Source of the DNA: Gordonia soli NBRC 108243
Lineage (GTDB): Bacteria > Actinomycetota > Actinomycetes > Mycobacteriales > Mycobacteriaceae
Length of the DNA stretch: 64,000 nt
NCBI RefSeq assembly: GCF_000334455.1
Contig: NZ_BANX01000011.1
Span: 186,001-250,000 of the forward strand
Reading direction: 5' to 3'
The translations under genes were made by a program, and so were the position numbers. Of this stretch, positions 47,296-56,988 are shown piece after piece. Under the pieces are notes generated by a model. The model was not told the DNA's origin. It ran no database searches and saw nothing but the letters and a program-made list of their open reading frames with translations. Position 1 is the stretch's first letter, and every line of letters starts with the position of its first letter.

Positions 47296-47541
47296 CTCGA
47301 CCGTGCGCTCGAAATCGTTCATCGTGCGCTCCAAACCGTCGACCGTGCGCTCGAAACTGTTGATCGTGCGTACAGCGATCCGCGCGCACGGTCGACGAGT
47401 TCGCGCGCACGGTCGACGGATCCGCGCGCACGGTCGACGAGTTCGAGCGCACGGTCGACGGATCCGCGCGCACGGTCGACGAGTTCGCGCGCACGGTCGA
47501 CGGATCCGCGCACGGTCGACGAACTCGAGCGCACGATCGAC
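47296..47541. repeat. 21-bp-period inverted array, locus C
   Basis: Forward cores start at 47296, 47317, 47338 and 47359. Inverse cores (GCACGGTCGAC) start at 47386, 47407, 47428, 47449, 47470, 47491, 47510 and 47531. All spacings are 21 bp except one of 19 bp (a 2-bp deletion). In the inverse half the variable part alternates GAGTTCG and GGATCCG, giving a 42-bp higher-order repeat. The array starts beyond the menG terminator and ends next to a repressed promoter. Confidence 0.92.
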
Positions 47542-47542
47542 G

Positions 47543-47563
47543 CCGGCGCGACCCCCGCGCCGG
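47543..47563 (-). terminator. menG terminator hairpin
   Basis: CCGGCGCG (47543-47550) pairs with CGCGCCGG (47556-47563) across a 5-nt loop, 3 nt after the menG stop codon. Confidence 0.6.
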
Positions 47564-47566
47564 GGG

Positions 47567-48295
47567 TCAGCGGATCGCGGAATGGATGGCGGCGATGCCG
47601 CCGGTGAGGTTGCGCCAGGAGATCTCGGTGAAACCGGCCTCACGCAGTAGTCGGGCGAGCCCATCCTGATCGGGCCACGCCCTGATGGACTCGGCCAGGT
47701 AGACGTAGGCGGCCGGATTGCTCGACACCCGCCGGGCCACTGCGGGCAGCGCCTTCATCAGGTACTCGAGGTAGACCGTGCGGAACGGCCCGAAGGTCGG
47801 TGACGAGAACTCGCAGATAGCCAGTTGCCCACCGGGTTTGAGGACTCGGCGGAGTTCTGCGAGCGCGGTCGGGACATCGTTGACGTTACGCAGACCGAAG
47901 GAGATGGTCGCGGCATCGAAGGACGAGTCGGCGAACGGCAGGGCGAGCGCATCGGCGGCAACCTTGGGCACCGGGCGACGCGCACCCGCCTTGAGCATCC
48001 CCAGCGAGAAGTCGGCGGCCACGCAGTGTGCGCCGGACCCGGCGAGTTCGACGGTCGACACCGCGGTGCCGGCGGCGAGATCGAGGACGACGTCGTCGGG
48101 GCGGAGCGCGAGGGTGCGACGGGTGGTCGTGCGCCAGCCGCGATCACGCCCGAAGGACAGCACGGTGTTGGTGATGTCGTAGCGCTTGGCCACCCCGTCG
48201 AACATGGTGGCGACCTCGGCCGGGTCCTTGTCCAGGCCGGCCCGGTCCAATCCGGCCTGTTGCGACCAATGCTCACCCGACGTCTCCGCTGCCAT
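47567..48295 (-). CDS. menG: Demethylmenaquinone methyltransferase
   Basis: This SAM-dependent C-methyltransferase of the UbiE/MenG family performs the last core step of menaquinone synthesis. The 242 residues contain the family start [13 protein letters not shown] motif VLDLAAGTA and the GLRNVND and RVLKPGG segments. ATG 48295 is supported by TAGCGT (minus, 48303-48308) ending 7 nt upstream, which suggests a leaderless mRNA. It lies between the mannosyltransferase gene and a repeat array. Confidence 0.95.
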   Translation of the reverse strand: MAAETSGEHWSQQAGLDRAGLDKDPAEVATMFDGVAKRYDITNTVLSFGRDRGWRTTTRRTLALRPDDVVLDLAAGTAVSTVELAGSGAHCVAADFSLGMLKAGARRPVPKVAADALALPFADSSFDAATISFGLRNVNDVPTALAELRRVLKPGGQLAICEFSSPTFGPFRTVYLEYLMKALPAVARRVSSNPAAYVYLAESIRAWPDQDGLARLLREAGFTEISWRNLTGGIAAIHSAIR

Positions 48296-48429
48296 GCCGA
48301 TCACGCTACCGGCCGACCACGGCGAGGTGATGGTCGGAGCATCGACCGTCGGCACCCTCGACGGTGCGACGAACTGCGGTCGGACCGGTGGCGGCCCGAG
48401 CCTTCCCGGTGGCGTGTGGGCGCCGATAC

Positions 48430-49614
48430 TCAACCGGCGAGGGACTGCACCCCGTCGAGCGGTTCCACCACCGCGCGGTAGTGGTCGACCAACTGCTCGC
48501 ACACCACCGGCCACGTCCGTGACCGCACGGCGCCGAGGGCGGCACGGCCGAACTCGGCCCGCACGGCGGCCGGACGGAGGCCGTCGACCGCACCCGGCAG
48601 GAGCTCGGCGAACGACGCGGGCGGCAGCAGGTAGCCGGTCCGGCAGTGCGCGACCAGATCGCGCGGCCCGCCGGCGTCCGGGCCGATCACCGGGAGTCCG
48701 CTGGCCATCGCCTCCTGGATCGCCTGACAGAAGGTCTCGTGCTCCCCCGCGTGGGCGAACACGTCGAGACTGGCATACGCCCGCGCCAGTTCCGCACCGC
48801 GCAGTTCGCCGGTGAACACCGCGGTCGGCATCAGCGCCGACAATCGGGCGCGCTCGGGGCCGTCACCGACGATGACCACCTGGACCGTCGGGTCCGATGC
48901 CAACACTGCCAGTCGCTCGACGTGCTTTTCCGGGGCGAGCCGTCCGACGAACCCGACGATCAGCCGCTCCTCACCCACACCGGCCGGGCCTCCGGGTACG
49001 GCGCTCGGGCCGCCGAGCCACTGCGCACGGAGCGTCCCGTCACGGTGGGCGGGATCGAACAATTCCAGGTCGACCCCACGTCCCCAGCGATACAGACGTG
49101 GGATACCGTGCGATGCAAGCGCTTCCAGAGTCGCGGTCGACGGCGCCAGGGTGCGTGTGCAGGCCTCGTGCAACCGGCGCGTGTAGCGCCAGGCGAGTCG
49201 ACTCGTGACCGCGAGACCATAGCTGTCGGCGAAACCGGCCACGTCGGTCTGAAAGACGGCGACCGTCGGGACACCCAGTCGACCCGCGGCGTGCGCGGCA
49301 GCCGCGCCGATCACGAACGGCGACGCGAGGTGCACCACGTCGGGTTCGAAGTCGCGCAGCGCTCGATACAAGAGCGGCGTGGGCACCCCGACCGGGAGGG
49401 ACGAGACTCCTGGCACCATGACCGACGGCACCAGGTGGACCGGGGTGCGCCGACCCACCATCCGGGGAGCCTGCTCGTGGCCACGAGGGGTGTCCGGCGC
49501 GATGACCACCACCTCGTGGCCGGTGCGCTCCAGATGGTCGACGACGCGGAGGACGGAGTTGACGACCCCGTTCATCTGCGGGAGAAAACTCTCGGCGGCG
49601 ATTGCGACGCGCAT
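48430..49614 (-). CDS. mgtA: GT4 alpha-mannosyltransferase (MgtA/PimB-like)
   Basis: This 394-residue GT-B glycosyltransferase matches the mycobacterial enzyme found between menD and menG, which uses GDP-mannose to mannosylate a glycolipid acceptor. Visible features are the N-terminal [15 protein letters not shown] acceptor-side loop, [15 protein letters not shown] at the start of the donor domain, and the EX7E motif in [14 protein letters not shown] membrane-associated location in lipomannan-type lipid synthesis is inferred. ATG 49614 starts at the first beta strand. Confidence 0.85.
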   Translation of the reverse strand: MRVAIAAESFLPQMNGVVNSVLRVVDHLERTGHEVVVIAPDTPRGHEQAPRMVGRRTPVHLVPSVMVPGVSSLPVGVPTPLLYRALRDFEPDVVHLASPFVIGAAAAHAAGRLGVPTVAVFQTDVAGFADSYGLAVTSRLAWRYTRRLHEACTRTLAPSTATLEALASHGIPRLYRWGRGVDLELFDPAHRDGTLRAQWLGGPSAVPGGPAGVGEERLIVGFVGRLAPEKHVERLAVLASDPTVQVVIVGDGPERARLSALMPTAVFTGELRGAELARAYASLDVFAHAGEHETFCQAIQEAMASGLPVIGPDAGGPRDLVAHCRTGYLLPPASFAELLPGAVDGLRPAAVRAEFGRAALGAVRSRTWPVVCEQLVDHYRAVVEPLDGVQSLAG

Positions 49615-49703
49615 GCCGTCATTGTCCGACAACCACCTTTCGCAGGCGCCGGCGCGACGTGTACGCCCGCCGAACCCGCGGTGAACACTCACCGCACACC
49701 TGC

Positions 49704-50183
49704 TCAGACGCCCGCGGACGACCTCGTCGCGGCTGCTCCAGTCGTCTCGCCGGTCGTGCCCGATCGCTCGGGCGCAGTGCTCGCGGCGTCCGACTCCCGG
49801 CGCCACAGCGAGGTCAGCGTCAACCGGCCCGGGCCGATGAACACAATCAGGAAGAGCGCCCAGCAGAACAGCGCGGCGGTCTCACCGTTGTTCTCGATCG
49901 GCAGCAGAGCATCGGGTTGATGACTCCAGAAGTACGCGACGGCAAGGGTTCCGGAGGCGAGGAACGCGGCGGCGCGAGTGCCGACTCCCACGACGAGAAG
50001 TGCGCCACAGACGAATTCGATGATGCCCGCCCACCAAGCGGGCCAGGCTCCCAGTTCGACCGGATCGCCACCTCCCGGCCAGCCGGTCAGCTTCGCCGAG
50101 CCATGGCAGAACAGCAGAAACCCGATGACGATGCGAAACACGCCGAGGACATAGGACGACGACCGATCAACGTAGGTGAGCAT
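49704..50183 (-). CDS. DoxX family membrane protein
   Basis: This 159-residue protein has four membrane helices (about 12-30, 55-75, 80-98, 110-128). The family-like start [18 protein letters not shown] and the [14 protein letters not shown] segment are visible. DoxX proteins are linked to redox membrane complexes; a mycobacterial member works with superoxide dismutase. The role here is not established. ATG 50183 begins directly before the first helix; the long upstream frame is a shadow of the divergent gene. Confidence 0.8.
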   Translation of the reverse strand: MLTYVDRSSSYVLGVFRIVIGFLLFCHGSAKLTGWPGGGDPVELGAWPAWWAGIIEFVCGALLVVGVGTRAAAFLASGTLAVAYFWSHQPDALLPIENNGETAALFCWALFLIVFIGPGRLTLTSLWRRESDAASTAPERSGTTGETTGAAATRSSAGV

Positions 50184-50282
50184 TACCTGATCTTGCCGAG
50201 AGACGGACGAGTCGGCTACTGCGCGACCTCGACTGTGAGCGTCCCCATACGCGCCGATGATTGTGTGAGGCACCATGAACAA

Positions 50283-50909
50283 GTGACCGAGATGTTGCTG
50301 GCCAGTCGATGGCTCTCCGCCGTACCGGATTTCGTGAACCCACTCGTCGAGCGATCTGCGAGATCGATTCGCATCGGGTTCATCGGCGCGGCGTCGGAGA
50401 TCTACCCACAGCCGGGGTGGCTGGGCGTCGATCGAGAGGCTCTGCGTGACTTCGGTTTCGAGGTGATCGACATCGATCTCGGACGCTCGACCCCGGAATC
50501 CCTCGACACCGCTCTCGATGCCGTCGACGCCGTCTTCGTGGCCGGCGGCAACACCTTTCATCTGCTGCACGTCCTGCGTCGCACGGGGACCGACGCCGTG
50601 CTCACCCGGCGGGTCCGGGATGGACTCCCCTACATCGGCGAGAGTGCCGGGTCGGTGGTCGTCGGTCCCGACCTCACGCCGATCGCCGGCATGGACGATC
50701 CGGGTGAGACGGAGCCGTTGGACTCCTGGGCGGCGTTGGGATTGGTCGACATCGTGGTCATCCCGCACGCGGACGGCATCGTGATGGGCACCGCGGTGAT
50801 CGACGAGACCCGACGCAACCACGGCGACGACGACCGTCTCGTCTACATCGACGACGATCAGGCGGTGCGTGTGTCCGACAGTTCCTGGTCGGTGGTGTCG
50901 TCCGGCTGA
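50283..50909 (+). CDS. Peptidase S51 (dipeptidase E-like) protein
   Basis: This 208-residue class I glutamine-amidotransferase-like hydrolase has the nucleophile Ser121 in GESAGS, His162 in IPHADG and the FVAGGNTFHLL turn, as in dipeptidase E, which cleaves Asp-X dipeptides. GTG 50283 is the likely start; an ATG three codons later is an alternative. Its 3' end overlaps the convergent DUF3592 gene by about 50 bp. Confidence 0.8.
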   Translation: MTEMLLASRWLSAVPDFVNPLVERSARSIRIGFIGAASEIYPQPGWLGVDREALRDFGFEVIDIDLGRSTPESLDTALDAVDAVFVAGGNTFHLLHVLRRTGTDAVLTRRVRDGLPYIGESAGSVVVGPDLTPIAGMDDPGETEPLDSWAALGLVDIVVIPHADGIVMGTAVIDETRRNHGDDDRLVYIDDDQAVRVSDSSWSVVSSG

Positions 50910-51379
50910 TCCGGATCGGGGTCGGAGTCGGTGGAGCCGCCTGACGCACCGCCACCACGACGTACCAGCCGGCGGTTGATCTCGGCCAGCGCAACCATCA
51001 GGACACCCACGACGACCCAACCGAGAGCCGCCACCGAGAGCGCCGGGATCACGGCCAGGCTCGCGTTCCGTCCGGCGGGACGCGCGAGATCCGGGTTGGA
51101 GGTCGAGTAGTCGACGCTGATGCGCTGTCCCTGGGACAGCTCCGTCGGATACAGGAGACCGAGGCGCGGGCTGTAGAACTGCCCGTCCGGCGTCTGGAAG
51201 TTCACCGCCGCGTGCAGCCGGTCGGCGGACACGACCTCCGCCATGGTCGTGGCCTTGTCCGCGTCGATCTGACGATCGTTGTGGAAGCTACCGGCGACCA
51301 GCATCACGGCCATCACGCTCACCACCACGCCGACACCCAGCAGCACGATCTGCACGCGCCGCAGGATGGTCGGGTTCAT
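50858..51379 (-). CDS. DUF3592-type membrane protein
   Basis: This 173-residue protein has two membrane helices (about 10-30 and 105-128) bracketing an extracytoplasmic domain with NFQTPDGQFYSPRLGLLYP, as in DUF3592 proteins. A similar protein (Rv0556, from memory) lies in the same menD-mgtA neighbourhood of M. tuberculosis. TATCCT (minus, 51387-51392) ends 7 nt before ATG 51379, which supports this start over one 8 codons upstream. The tail is Gly/Asp-rich. Function unknown. Confidence 0.75.
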   Translation of the reverse strand: MNPTILRRVQIVLLGVGVVVSVMAVMLVAGSFHNDRQIDADKATTMAEVVSADRLHAAVNFQTPDGQFYSPRLGLLYPTELSQGQRISVDYSTSNPDLARPAGRNASLAVIPALSVAALGWVVVGVLMVALAEINRRLVRRGGGASGGSTDSDPDPDQPDDTTDQELSDTRTA

Positions 51380-51610
51380 GGCAGCCAGGATAACCGGCGT
51401 CACTCGGCAGCCGATCGACCGACTTCGGGTCTCGATGATCGGAATGCAGCCCTGTCACGGCATTTCCCCAGGACAGCGTCGAACGCGAGGAACATCGCCC
51501 GCTCACGCGATCGTTGCCCGAAGAGGTGAGCGGGCCGACCACGCGAGAGGCCCCGCCGCCGCGAAGACCCACGCACATCATCTCCGACCTGCTGACCAGG
51601 GGGACCACCG

Positions 51611-52513
51611 ATGACCACGTTCGCAAGCCCGGTCGACACCGACACCTACGGCGAGTACGCGATCACCCGACGGCCCGACGACGACCGTCCGCTGTATCGC
51701 TTCACCGGGCGGATCTCCGACGACGACTCGACGCCGTACCCGGCCGAAGCCGGTCGCTACCACGTCTATGCCGGACTGTTCTGCCCGTGGGCGCAGCGGG
51801 TGACGCTGACGGTCGAGCTGGCCGGACTGCGCGACTCCGTGTCGGTGAGTTACGTCGACAACGCGCGCGACGGGCGCGGGTGGGCGTTCCGCGAGGCCAT
51901 CGGGCCCGATCCGGTGAACGACTTCGCCCTGCTCCGTGACGCCTACGAGGCGACCGAGCCGGGCTTCGACGGGCACATCTCGGTGCCCACGCTGTGGGAC
52001 CGGACCAGTGGTCGGGTCATCAGCAACGACTTCGCGACGATCGACCGCGACCTCGCATCGCGGACCGCGGGCATCGCAGGCCCCGACCGCATCGAGCTCT
52101 ACCCCGCCGAGAAGCGTGCGGAGATCGACCGCCTCGAGGAGTGGCTCCGGCCGACGGTGAACAGCACCGTCGGTTCGGCGACCGGTTCGGGCCCGGACGC
52201 CGCGCAAGCGTCGGCGACCCTGCAGACCGCACTCGCCGCACTCGACGAACGCCTCACCGGGAGCCGCTTCCTCATCGACGACCAGGTCACGCTCGCCGAT
52301 GTCCGGCTCTGGGTGTCGCTGGTCCGCTACGACGCCGCCGCCGCACGCTCCGGTGCACCACGGCTCGCCGAGCATCCGCACGTCTGGCGGTACGCACGGG
52401 AGCTGTACGCGCTGCCCGCATTCGCCGGGACCACCGATTTCCCATCCTTCGGCGGCACCGACGCCGTCGCCGAGGACTGGCGATCGGGAGCAGAACACGG
52501 AGTCCCCGCGTGA
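51611..52513 (+). CDS. Xi-class glutathione transferase-like thiol reductase
   Basis: This 300-residue protein resembles ECM4/YqjG-type glutathionyl-hydroquinone reductases. The catalytic Cys58 lies in FCPWAQR at the start of the thioredoxin fold and the helical C-terminal domain contains LIDDQVTLADVRLW. Actinobacteria make mycothiol in place of glutathione, so a mycothiol-dependent reductase of quinones is more likely; this is inferred. It is the first of three genes coupled by GTGA and ATGA overlaps. The 231-bp gap upstream shows nothing clear. Confidence 0.85.
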   Translation: MTTFASPVDTDTYGEYAITRRPDDDRPLYRFTGRISDDDSTPYPAEAGRYHVYAGLFCPWAQRVTLTVELAGLRDSVSVSYVDNARDGRGWAFREAIGPDPVNDFALLRDAYEATEPGFDGHISVPTLWDRTSGRVISNDFATIDRDLASRTAGIAGPDRIELYPAEKRAEIDRLEEWLRPTVNSTVGSATGSGPDAAQASATLQTALAALDERLTGSRFLIDDQVTLADVRLWVSLVRYDAAAARSGAPRLAEHPHVWRYARELYALPAFAGTTDFPSFGGTDAVAEDWRSGAEHGVPA

Positions 52514-53676
52514 CCGACCCGGCGTCGCTCTCGGTCCTCGACCTCCTGCCCCGATCGTCGGGGGCGGATGCCCAGGCTGCCCTGCACAACGCGGTCGATC
52601 TCGCACAGTCGGCGGAACGCTTCGGGTATCGGCGCTACTGGTTCGCCGAACACCACCTCAATCCGGGCGTGCTGGGTTCGTCACCGGCGGTGGAGATCGC
52701 GCTCGTCGCGGCGGCGACCCGGACCATCCGACTCGGTTCGGCCGGAGTGCAATTCGGCCACCGGACCCCGTTGGCGACGGTCGAGGAGTTCGGTCTGATC
52801 GACGCGCTGCACCCGGGTCGGCTCGACCTCGGGATCGGACGTTCACCTTCACGCCCGAAACCGGCACCGGCCGGCGAGGCACCGGGTGAGACCGGGCAGG
52901 ACTACCTGTCCCGACGCGGCGGCGGCGACCACGACGAGGACTCGCACACCGACAACGGGCTGTTGCTGCCCCGACGCTTCGACATCGCATCGTCGGTCTC
53001 GAAGAGCAAGTTCGTCCGGTTGCTCGATGCCCTGCAGCAGCCGGGCGCCTACGCCCCGGACTACGACGACCAGATCGCCGAGGTGCTCGCACTGCTCCGG
53101 GGGACGGCCGTCGGGTCCGATGGCACGCCGCTGCACGCATCTCCCGGCGAGGGCGCCGACGTCGAGGTCTGGATCCTGGGAGCCTCGGGTGGCGAGAGCG
53201 CCACCGTCGCGGGACGTCGGGGCCTGCCGTTCATCGCCGGCTACCACCACAGCCCCAGCACGGTGATCGATGCCGTCGACGCGTATCGGGCGGCCTTCGA
53301 GCCGTCGGCCCACCTACCCGAACCGTATGTCGCGGTGTCGGTGGACGCGGTGATCGGCGACACCGACGACCACGCGACCGAGTTGGCGTCCGGCTACCCT
53401 GCCTGGGTGCGCAGCATCCGACGGGGCGAGGGGGCCATCGCCTATCCGACGCCCGCAGAGGCAGCGGCACTCGACTGGACCGACGACGACCGCGACCTGG
53501 TCCGTGATCGGGTGCTCACCCAGTTCGTCGGATCGCCGGCGACCGTCGCCGACCGGCTCGAGCAGTTGCGCGACGCCACCGGCGCCCGCGAGATCGTGAT
53601 CACGACCATCACCCACGACCACGCCGACCGGGTGCGTTCGTATGAGTTGATCGCCGCGGAGTGGGCCCGCCGATGA
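52510..53676 (+). CDS. LLM class flavin-dependent oxidoreductase (MsnO8-like)
   Basis: This 388-residue luciferase-like monooxygenase has a TIM barrel starting SVLDLLPRSSGADAQAAL, then RYWFAEHH and HPGRLDLGIGRSP, typical of the FMN-dependent branch. GTG 52510 overlaps the GST stop (GTGA), which fixes the start. The pairing of a thiol reductase, a flavin oxygenase and an acetyltransferase in one operon suggests detoxification of small molecules, not proven. Confidence 0.85.
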   Translation: MTDPASLSVLDLLPRSSGADAQAALHNAVDLAQSAERFGYRRYWFAEHHLNPGVLGSSPAVEIALVAAATRTIRLGSAGVQFGHRTPLATVEEFGLIDALHPGRLDLGIGRSPSRPKPAPAGEAPGETGQDYLSRRGGGDHDEDSHTDNGLLLPRRFDIASSVSKSKFVRLLDALQQPGAYAPDYDDQIAEVLALLRGTAVGSDGTPLHASPGEGADVEVWILGASGGESATVAGRRGLPFIAGYHHSPSTVIDAVDAYRAAFEPSAHLPEPYVAVSVDAVIGDTDDHATELASGYPAWVRSIRRGEGAIAYPTPAEAAALDWTDDDRDLVRDRVLTQFVGSPATVADRLEQLRDATGAREIVITTITHDHADRVRSYELIAAEWARR

Positions 53677-54398
53677 CCGTCCCGACGCAGCCGACCGTCC
53701 CGACGGGGCCGCAGACGCACATCCTCGACAATCCCGCGTGGGCGAGTCTGTCCGGGGTCCAGGCCGACCTCGGCGAGACAACCTCGCGGGCCGGTCGATA
53801 CCTGCCGACGGTGTCGCCGTTCGGTGCGGTGAGTGATCCCACCGATCCACTCGCCTGGGCCGATCTCGCCGGGCTGATCGCGCCCGGCGGGGGCGTCGCG
53901 ATGACCGCCGAGCCCGACGACATCCCGTCCGACTGGGAGGACCGCGATCCGACTCCTGGTGTCCAGCTGGTCCCGACCGACGCGCTGGTGACCGGCCCGT
54001 TCGCGGGTGCGGTGGAACTGGGCGCCGACGATGCGTCCGAGATGGTCGACCTGGTCACCCGCACTCGGCCGGGACCCTTCTTCTCCGAGACCCATCGGAT
54101 GGGTCGCTACCTCGGGATCCGCTCGGAGGCAGGAGCACTCGTCGCGATGGCCGGAGAGCGGCTGCATCCGCCCGGCTGGACCGAGATCAGCGCGGTCTGC
54201 ACCGACCCCGGATACCGCGGTCGGGGCTACGCACGTGCCCTCGTCGGTGCCGTCGCGCACGAGATCTTCGCGCGTGGTGAATCCCCGTTCATGCATGCCG
54301 CGGCATCGAACACGTCGGCGATCGAGCTCTATCTACGGATGGGTTTCGTCATCCGTCGGACGGTGGACTTCCACTACCTGAGGCCGATCCGGGGGTAG
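53673..54398 (+). CDS. GNAT family N-acetyltransferase
   Basis: This 241-residue protein has an N-terminal region of about 110 residues and a C-terminal GNAT domain with motif A (VCTDPGYRGRGYARALVGAV spans about residues 175-195) and the AASNTSAIELYLRMGF motif B. ATG 53673 overlaps the LLM stop (ATGA). It closes the GST-LLM-GNAT operon. Substrate unknown. Confidence 0.85.
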   Translation: MTVPTQPTVPTGPQTHILDNPAWASLSGVQADLGETTSRAGRYLPTVSPFGAVSDPTDPLAWADLAGLIAPGGGVAMTAEPDDIPSDWEDRDPTPGVQLVPTDALVTGPFAGAVELGADDASEMVDLVTRTRPGPFFSETHRMGRYLGIRSEAGALVAMAGERLHPPGWTEISAVCTDPGYRGRGYARALVGAVAHEIFARGESPFMHAAASNTSAIELYLRMGFVIRRTVDFHYLRPIRG

Positions 54399-54436
54399 GG
54401 CTCCTCAGCCCTGGCCCCGGCCCTGGTCGTGTCTCC

Positions 54437-54511
54437 GACCAATATCTGCCACCCAGCGCCGAGCCACGTGGATATCGCACGCGCCACCCCGCAGGACGGC
54501 AGATCGTGGTC
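54437..54511. repeat. 75-bp palindromic element, copy 1
   Basis: Arms GACCAATATCTGCC (54437-54450) and GGCAGATCGTGGTC (54498-54511) pair at 12 of 14 positions. Inside is a GTGGATATCGCAC hairpin-like segment followed by CCACCCCGC. It lies between the convergent GNAT and menD genes. Confidence 0.7.
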
Positions 54512-54538
54512 AGTCCGGGCGCGGTCCCGCCCGGATGA

Positions 54539-56200
54539 TCACCCCAACCGGGCCGCGATCCGTGCGTGCACCGACCGGAGATCCTCGCGGTCGGTGGCCA
54601 CCTCGACGATCTCGATCCCACCCTCGGGTGCGGGTTCGGCCAGCACCGCCGACAACTCGTCGATGCGGACCCGGCGGTGCGGCAACCGGAATCCGGCTGC
54701 GAGAGAAGCGAGGTCGGTGCGATGCGGGGTACCGAAGATGCGTTCGTACGCTCCCGAGTAGGCGTCGGTGCCGAATCGCGGGTCGCCCTGCTCCAGCAGA
54801 CCGAAGATGCCACCGCCGTCGTCGTTGGCCACCACGATCCGCAGCGACCGGGGCCGCGGCTCCGACGGTCCGATCATGAGCCCGGTCGCATCGTGCAGAA
54901 AGGTCAGATCGCCCATCAGCGCGATGGTGTGCGCGTCGGAACCGCTCCGATCGAGGGCCATCGCGGCGCCGATCGCGGTGGAATTGGTGCCGTCGATGCC
55001 GGCGACGCCGCGGTTGGACAGTACGCGCACGCCCTCGGGTACCCGGCCGGCCAGCGCGACATCGCGGATGGGATTGCTGGCACCGACGACGAGTTGATCC
55101 CCGGGACGCATCGCGGCGCTCACCACACGTGCGACGTGCAATCCGGTGGTCACACCGTCGACATCGAGTTCGGCATCGACGGCGCCCAGTACGCGCTGCT
55201 GGACGTCGGCGCATTCCTTGAGCCAGTCCTCGCGCGGTTCACCCGACACCTCGACCCGGGTACCGGTGGCGTAGACGTTGCCCGACACATCGGGCCAGCG
55301 TGGGCCCGTCGTCAGCGCGTAGACGCGGACGTCGGGGTCGGCGAGCAACCGCGCGACACCGCGATGCAGCGTCGGACGACCGCAGATCACCGCCTGCTGC
55401 GGCCGTAACGATGCCAGCGCGAGCGGATGCAGCGGCGTCTGCGCGAAGGGAGCAGTCGGTTCGGCGACGGTCGGGATGCCGGCGAGGGCCGGATGGGGTC
55501 CTGCGCCGTGGCCGGAGACGACCACGGTGTCCCGTCCGAGGTCGATGGGCAGCGGGACGTCGAGCTTCCCGACCGGGGCGTGGGTCCAGGGCCGACCGTC
55601 CTCACGACCGTCGAACACGCCGAGGTCGTCGTCGGGACCGACCGACACATCCGGGACGAGCGGCTCACGAAGCGGGATGTCGAACTGCACCGGACCGGCG
55701 TTGCCCGACCGCGCGCCCCGCGCTGCCGCCAGCACTCGACCGACCGCCGACCGCCACTGGCTGTTGGTGTCGAGATCCTGCTCGGCCAGTCCGAGACTGA
55801 TGGCCGCGCGGACCTGGGTGCCGAAGATGCCGAACTGCTCGATGGTCTGGTTGGCGCCCGATCCGAGCAGTTCGTACGGCCGGTTCGCACTGACGACCAC
55901 CAACGGCACCCGTGCATAGTTGGCCTCGAACACTGCGGGCCCCATGTTGGCCACCGCGGTACCGCTGGTCATCACGATGGGAACCGGCTGCCCCGACGAC
56001 ACTGCCAGACCCAAGGCCAGGAATCCGGCGGACCGCTCGTCGACGCGCACATGCAGCCGCAGGTCACCACGGACATCGGCAGCGTGCAGCGCGAACGCGA
56101 GCGGCGCGTTGCGCGAGCCCGGGCAGAGCACCGCCTCGGTGACGCCGCCGCGGACCATCTCGTCGACGATCACCCGCGCCTGGAGGGTCGAGGGGTTCAT
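54539..56200 (-). CDS. menD: SEPHCHC synthase (menaquinone biosynthesis)
   Basis: MenD is the thiamine-diphosphate enzyme that adds 2-oxoglutarate to isochorismate. The 553 residues contain the cofactor-activating Glu55 in VDERSAGF, and the ThDP motif from GD (430-431, GDLTFLHD) to ND (459-460, [11 protein letters not shown]). ATG 56200 is supported by TAGGCT (minus, 56208-56213) ending 7 nt upstream. It stands alone on this strand, while menB and menG have their own leaderless-type starts. Confidence 0.96.
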   Translation of the reverse strand: MNPSTLQARVIVDEMVRGGVTEAVLCPGSRNAPLAFALHAADVRGDLRLHVRVDERSAGFLALGLAVSSGQPVPIVMTSGTAVANMGPAVFEANYARVPLVVVSANRPYELLGSGANQTIEQFGIFGTQVRAAISLGLAEQDLDTNSQWRSAVGRVLAAARGARSGNAGPVQFDIPLREPLVPDVSVGPDDDLGVFDGREDGRPWTHAPVGKLDVPLPIDLGRDTVVVSGHGAGPHPALAGIPTVAEPTAPFAQTPLHPLALASLRPQQAVICGRPTLHRGVARLLADPDVRVYALTTGPRWPDVSGNVYATGTRVEVSGEPREDWLKECADVQQRVLGAVDAELDVDGVTTGLHVARVVSAAMRPGDQLVVGASNPIRDVALAGRVPEGVRVLSNRGVAGIDGTNSTAIGAAMALDRSGSDAHTIALMGDLTFLHDATGLMIGPSEPRPRSLRIVVANDDGGGIFGLLEQGDPRFGTDAYSGAYERIFGTPHRTDLASLAAGFRLPHRRVRIDELSAVLAEPAPEGGIEIVEVATDREDLRSVHARIAARLG

Positions 56201-56321
56201 GGACCCCAGCCTAGGCCGCCCCTGGTCACTCCCCGCCGCACGTGGCACCGTCGGAGTCGTCGGATGACGGAGCTCACAGACCCGGTCAGCAGTGGTCACC
56301 CAGCCGACACGAGGAGGCGTC

Positions 56322-56942
56322 ATGGGCCTGTACGAACGTCACGTGTTGCCGCGGGTGATCGACCTGACCTGCGGATCGCACCTCGTCCAGCCGCTGCGCA
56401 CGCGGGTGTGCGCCGGGTTGTCCGGCGATGTGGTCGAGATCGGGTTCGGGTCCGGCCTCAACGTCGCCGAGTACCCGTCGACCGTCCGGCACGTCGCCGC
56501 CGTCGATCCGTCGGACGGCGGGTGGGGGCTCGCCGAGGACCGGGTCGCGACGTCACCCGTACCCATCGAACGCGCCGGGCTCGACGGCGAGCGACTCCCC
56601 TTCGCCGACGGCACCTTCGACGCCGCGCTCTCGACGTTCACGCTGTGCACCGTCCCCGACGCCCGAGCCGCGCTGTCGGAGATCCGTCGGGTGCTGCGTC
56701 CGGGCGGCACGCTGCACTTCCTCGAGCACGGCCGCGCGCCCGACGAATCGGTCCGCCGGTGGCAACACCGGTTGGAACCGATCCAGCGTCGCGTCGCAGG
56801 CGGATGCCACCTCACCCGCGACATCGTCGGACTGGTCACCGACGCGGAACTGACCGTCGGCGACGTGGATCGCTTCTATCAGTCGGGCACGCCGAAGTTC
56901 TTCGGCGCGATCAGTCTCGGTGTCGCCGTCGCCACATCCTGA
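56322..56942 (+). CDS. SAM-dependent class I methyltransferase
   Basis: This 206-residue methyltransferase has SAM motif [12 protein letters not shown], the acidic AAVDPSD segment and [18 protein letters not shown]. It resembles small-molecule or lipid O/C-methyltransferases rather than MenG. ATG 56322 has GAGGAGG just upstream, so the longer frame from 56292 is not used. Divergent from menD; a link to quinone chemistry is possible but unsupported. Confidence 0.82.
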   Translation: MGLYERHVLPRVIDLTCGSHLVQPLRTRVCAGLSGDVVEIGFGSGLNVAEYPSTVRHVAAVDPSDGGWGLAEDRVATSPVPIERAGLDGERLPFADGTFDAALSTFTLCTVPDARAALSEIRRVLRPGGTLHFLEHGRAPDESVRRWQHRLEPIQRRVAGGCHLTRDIVGLVTDAELTVGDVDRFYQSGTPKFFGAISLGVAVATS

Positions 56943-56988
56943 CGCCCCTGACACACCGTGCCGACCACGCACCCATACCCTCGGCTGA

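Noticed and set aside
47255..47664. Heptad-repeat peptides (STVRAxx and ARSTSSR types) in array C
   Set aside because: The 21-bp period is divisible by three, so every frame stays open and repeats seven residues. There is no ribosome site, and loci A and B do not keep one frame.
54398..54538. Ordinary rho-independent terminator between GNAT and menD
   Set aside because: The fold is better explained as a 75-bp repeat element, because the same length and arms recur twice near menB. It may still terminate transcription.
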